Shown here piece after piece: positions 62,321-64,000 of a stretch of DNA of 64,000 bases. Source of the stretch: Streptomyces rapamycinicus NRRL 5491 (lineage in GTDB: Bacteria > Actinomycetota > Actinomycetes > Streptomycetales > Streptomycetaceae); the NCBI RefSeq assembly GCF_024298965.1, contig NZ_CP085193.1:6324001-6388000 (forward strand), written 5' to 3'. Under the pieces are notes generated by a model that made no database searches, was not told the origin of the DNA, and saw only the letters and a list, made by a program, of their open reading frames with translations. The position numbers and the translations under genes were made by a program. The stretch's first letter is position 1. Every line of letters starts with the position of its first letter.

Positions 62321-63279
62321 CGGGCGCGGGAGCGGACCCGGGGGCGTTGACGCTCTGCGCAGTGACGCTGTGCGTGGGGGCGGCCTTATGGTTGCTCACC
62401 GGGCGGGACCGGGAGCTGCGCCGGGCCAGGCTGCTGTTTGCGGGCGGCGGACCCGTCGAGCCCGCGGGAGCCGACCCGGTGCGGCGACTGTCCGAGACCG
62501 CCGCCTGGCTGCGGGAGCGCTGGCGGGTCAAGTACGGCGGGCGGATGGGGCGTGAGCTGCTGTGCCTGCCGGTCGGATGTGTGATCGCGCTGCTCGGCGC
62601 GTCGGTTCTGCCGCTGCTCGGGGCGGTGCTGGCCACTCCGGTCGTCGGCCGGTGGCTGCGGTCCCGGCGGGGCGAGCGGGATCGTGTGCGCCGCGCCACC
62701 GGGGTGATCCAGCTCTGTGCCACCGTGGCGGGCGAGCTGCGGGCCGGGCGCCATCCCGGCGAGGCGCTGCTGGCGGTGGACCCGGGGCATCTGAGGGAGC
62801 GTTGGGGGCTGGTGACGGCCGCGGCGCGGTTCGGCGGGGATGTGCCGGACGCGCTGCGGAGGGTGGCCCGGTTGCCGGGCGCCGAGGGGCTGACCGGGGT
62901 CGCCGCCTGCTGGCAGGTGGCGGTCGACGAGGGGGCGGGCCTGGCGGCGGGTCTCGACCGGGTGGCGGCGGCGCTGCGCGCCGAGCGGGACCAGCGGGAG
63001 AGCCTGGACGCCAAGCTGGCGGGCGCCAAGGCCACCGCCCTCGGGCTGGCGGTGCTGCCCATCGTCGGGCTGGTACTGGGCGGCCTGATGGGCTCCGATC
63101 CGCTGCATGTGCTGCTGCACACCCCGGCCGGGCTGATCTGTCTGCTGCTGGGCGGCCTGCTGGAGTGGGCGGGCCTGGTCTGGACCGGCCGGATGGTGCG
63201 AGCCGCGCGTGAGCCGGGGCGGCGGCAAGGGGATCCGCACCTGGGCCGAGGCCCAGCGGATCGCCGGGGTGGCCGATGA
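62317..63279 (+). CDS. Type II secretion system F family protein, TadB-like
   Basis: A 320-residue membrane protein of the GspF/TadB family: the platform on which pilins are assembled. One helix lies at the N-terminus (about 10-27), a hairpin at about 88-115, and two more at about 245-290. The cytoplasmic domain GVIQLCATVAGELRAGRHPGEALLAV is the T2SF signature. It is coupled on both sides by ATGA overlaps (62317-62320 and 63276-63279). Confidence 0.88.
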   Translation: MTGAGADPGALTLCAVTLCVGAALWLLTGRDRELRRARLLFAGGGPVEPAGADPVRRLSETAAWLRERWRVKYGGRMGRELLCLPVGCVIALLGASVLPLLGAVLATPVVGRWLRSRRGERDRVRRATGVIQLCATVAGELRAGRHPGEALLAVDPGHLRERWGLVTAAARFGGDVPDALRRVARLPGAEGLTGVAACWQVAVDEGAGLAAGLDRVAAALRAERDQRESLDAKLAGAKATALGLAVLPIVGLVLGGLMGSDPLHVLLHTPAGLICLLLGGLLEWAGLVWTGRMVRAAREPGRRQGDPHLGRGPADRRGGR

Positions 63280-64000
63280 GCGCCGGTGTTTTCCACAGCC
63301 TGGGGATTTCGCTGTCCCTCCTGGCGGCGGCCCTGTGCACGGCGATGGCGATGGCCGAGGCCCGTCGGGAGCGATGCGCCCGACGACGGCTGGCGGCGCT
63401 GCTTCCGGGCGCGGAGCACAGGCGGCCGCGGCGGGCCCGGCCGTGGCGGCGGTGGCGCGCCGGGTCCGGTGCGGGCGCTCTGCCCGCCTGGGCCGCCCCG
63501 GGCGGCGCGCTGACGATCGCCGTAGTCCTCGTCGGAGGGCCGCCGGGGTGGGTGCTGGGCCTCGCTGCGGCCTGCGGCCTCTGGCGGTGGCAGCGGCGCC
63601 GCCGGGCCACGGCTGGGCGGCCCGGCGGTGACCGGCACCTCGAGGCCCTCGCCGCGGGCCAGATTCCGCTGGCCGCCGATCTGCTGACGGCCTGCCTGGC
63701 GGCCGGAGCGGGCCCGCGGAGGGCGGCGGAGGCGGTGGGAGGTTCGCTCGGCGGCCCGGTCGGCGAGCGGCTCGCCCAGACCGCGGCGGAGCTGCGGCTG
63801 GGCGGGGAACCGGCCCACGCGTGGGGGCGCATCAGCGCCCTGCCCGGAGCGCAGGGGCTGGCACGCGCTCTGGAACGCGCCGGGACAACGGGCGCTCCAG
63901 CGGTGGAGCCGGTGTCCCGGCTGGCGGCCGAATGCCGGGCCGAGCAGGGGCGGGAGGCGATGAGACGGGCCGACCGCACCGGTGTGCTGGTCAACGCGCC
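63276..64000 (+). CDS. Type II secretion system F family protein, TadC-like, 3' end missing
   Basis: ATG 63276 starts inside the TadB stop (ATGA) and the frame stays open to the window end, about 241 codons. The product begins MSAGVFHSLGISLSLLAAALCTAMAMAEARRE (first membrane helix), then has a second hydrophobic region (GGALTIAVVLVGGPPGWVLGLAAACGL, about 75-105), and then the T2SF cytoplasmic domain, HLEALAAGQIPLAADLLTACLAAGAGPRRAAEAVGG, with LRLGGEPAHAW. The two final helices lie beyond the window. It should pair with TadB as the second platform protein. Confidence 0.88.
   Translation, partial: MSAGVFHSLGISLSLLAAALCTAMAMAEARRERCARRRLAALLPGAEHRRPRRARPWRRWRAGSGAGALPAWAAPGGALTIAVVLVGGPPGWVLGLAAACGLWRWQRRRRATAGRPGGDRHLEALAAGQIPLAADLLTACLAAGAGPRRAAEAVGGSLGGPVGERLAQTAAELRLGGEPAHAWGRISALPGAQGLARALERAGTTGAPAVEPVSRLAAECRAEQGREAMRRADRTGVLVNA

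Overview
The window is very GC-rich actinobacterial DNA and is almost certainly a Streptomyces chromosome. The evidence is the strong G/C bias at third codon positions, the many GTG starts, a WhiB-like protein that I recognise as WblA, the Streptomyces-type Crp, the small SRP RNA in front of dnaX-ybaB-recR, the ask-asd operon and a Tad-type secretion cluster. Species cannot be told from this sequence alone.

Layout. (1) 1-7.0 kb is the right-hand end of an integrative element of the actinomycete (AICE) type, inserted at the 3' end of a tRNA-Ser(GGA) gene: a DpdA/TGT-like protein (cut by the window edge), SSB, a C5 cytosine methyltransferase, a primase-polymerase, a small Cys/His protein, a DUF3631 ATPase, an excisionase and a tyrosine integrase, all on the + strand and several of them coupled by ATGA overlaps. 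A 250-bp block of 9-bp iterons arranged as a large inverted repeat lies over the end of the ATPase gene and is the best candidate for the replication origin. A 78-bp leader with a hairpin occurs twice, once on each side of the methyltransferase. (2) 7.0-12 kb: a phospholipid operon (CDP-alcohol phosphotransferase, CDP-DAG synthase-like protein, PlsC fused to a membrane domain), a 27-bp tandem repeat and an MFS exporter. (3) 12-20 kb: core housekeeping genes, ffs-dnaX-ybaB-recR-DUF5063, then ask-asd. (4) 20-32 kb: an ECF sigma factor with a membrane-anchored partner, SURF1, an S9 peptidase, a P450, VOC proteins, two TerD proteins and a two-TOBE-domain protein. (5) 32-38 kb: a frameshifted MazG-like gene, a repeat/membrane protein, tRNA-Pro(CGG), a metallophosphoesterase, a YqeY protein and a class A penicillin-binding protein. 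(6) 38-48.5 kb: wblA, two ArsA-type ATPases, RidA, two Nudix proteins, an MBL-fold hydrolase, crp, nth and a MarP-like protease. (7) 48.5-64 kb: epoxide-hydrolase-like and holin-like proteins, NhaA, acetyl-CoA synthetase, a carbonic anhydrase carrying a SulP remnant, a 5'-truncated polysaccharide deacetylase, a CooC-like ATPase, a Fic-like protein, an HAD phosphatase and the start of a Tad cluster (ssd, cpaF, tadB, tadC), which runs off the window.

How the parts work together. The element carries its own replication set (SSB, prim-pol, ATPase, iterons) and its own excision/integration set (Xis, Int, tRNA att site), with two DNA-modification genes as apparent cargo or protection. The chromosomal part is ordinary Streptomyces backbone with conserved gene pairs. 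Signs of decay or remodelling are the MazG frameshift, the headless deacetylase and the SulP remnant, the last two lying within 1 kb of each other.

Most interesting: the duplicated leader around the methyltransferase, the second authentic-looking reading frame inside that methyltransferase, the 38-bp inverted iteron repeat, the SulP-carbonic anhydrase remnant, a 34-bp dyad upstream of ask, and a putative leaderless 21-codon ORF followed by two hairpins upstream of ssd. All coordinates were read by eye, so start codons and ends of RNA genes may be off by a few bases.
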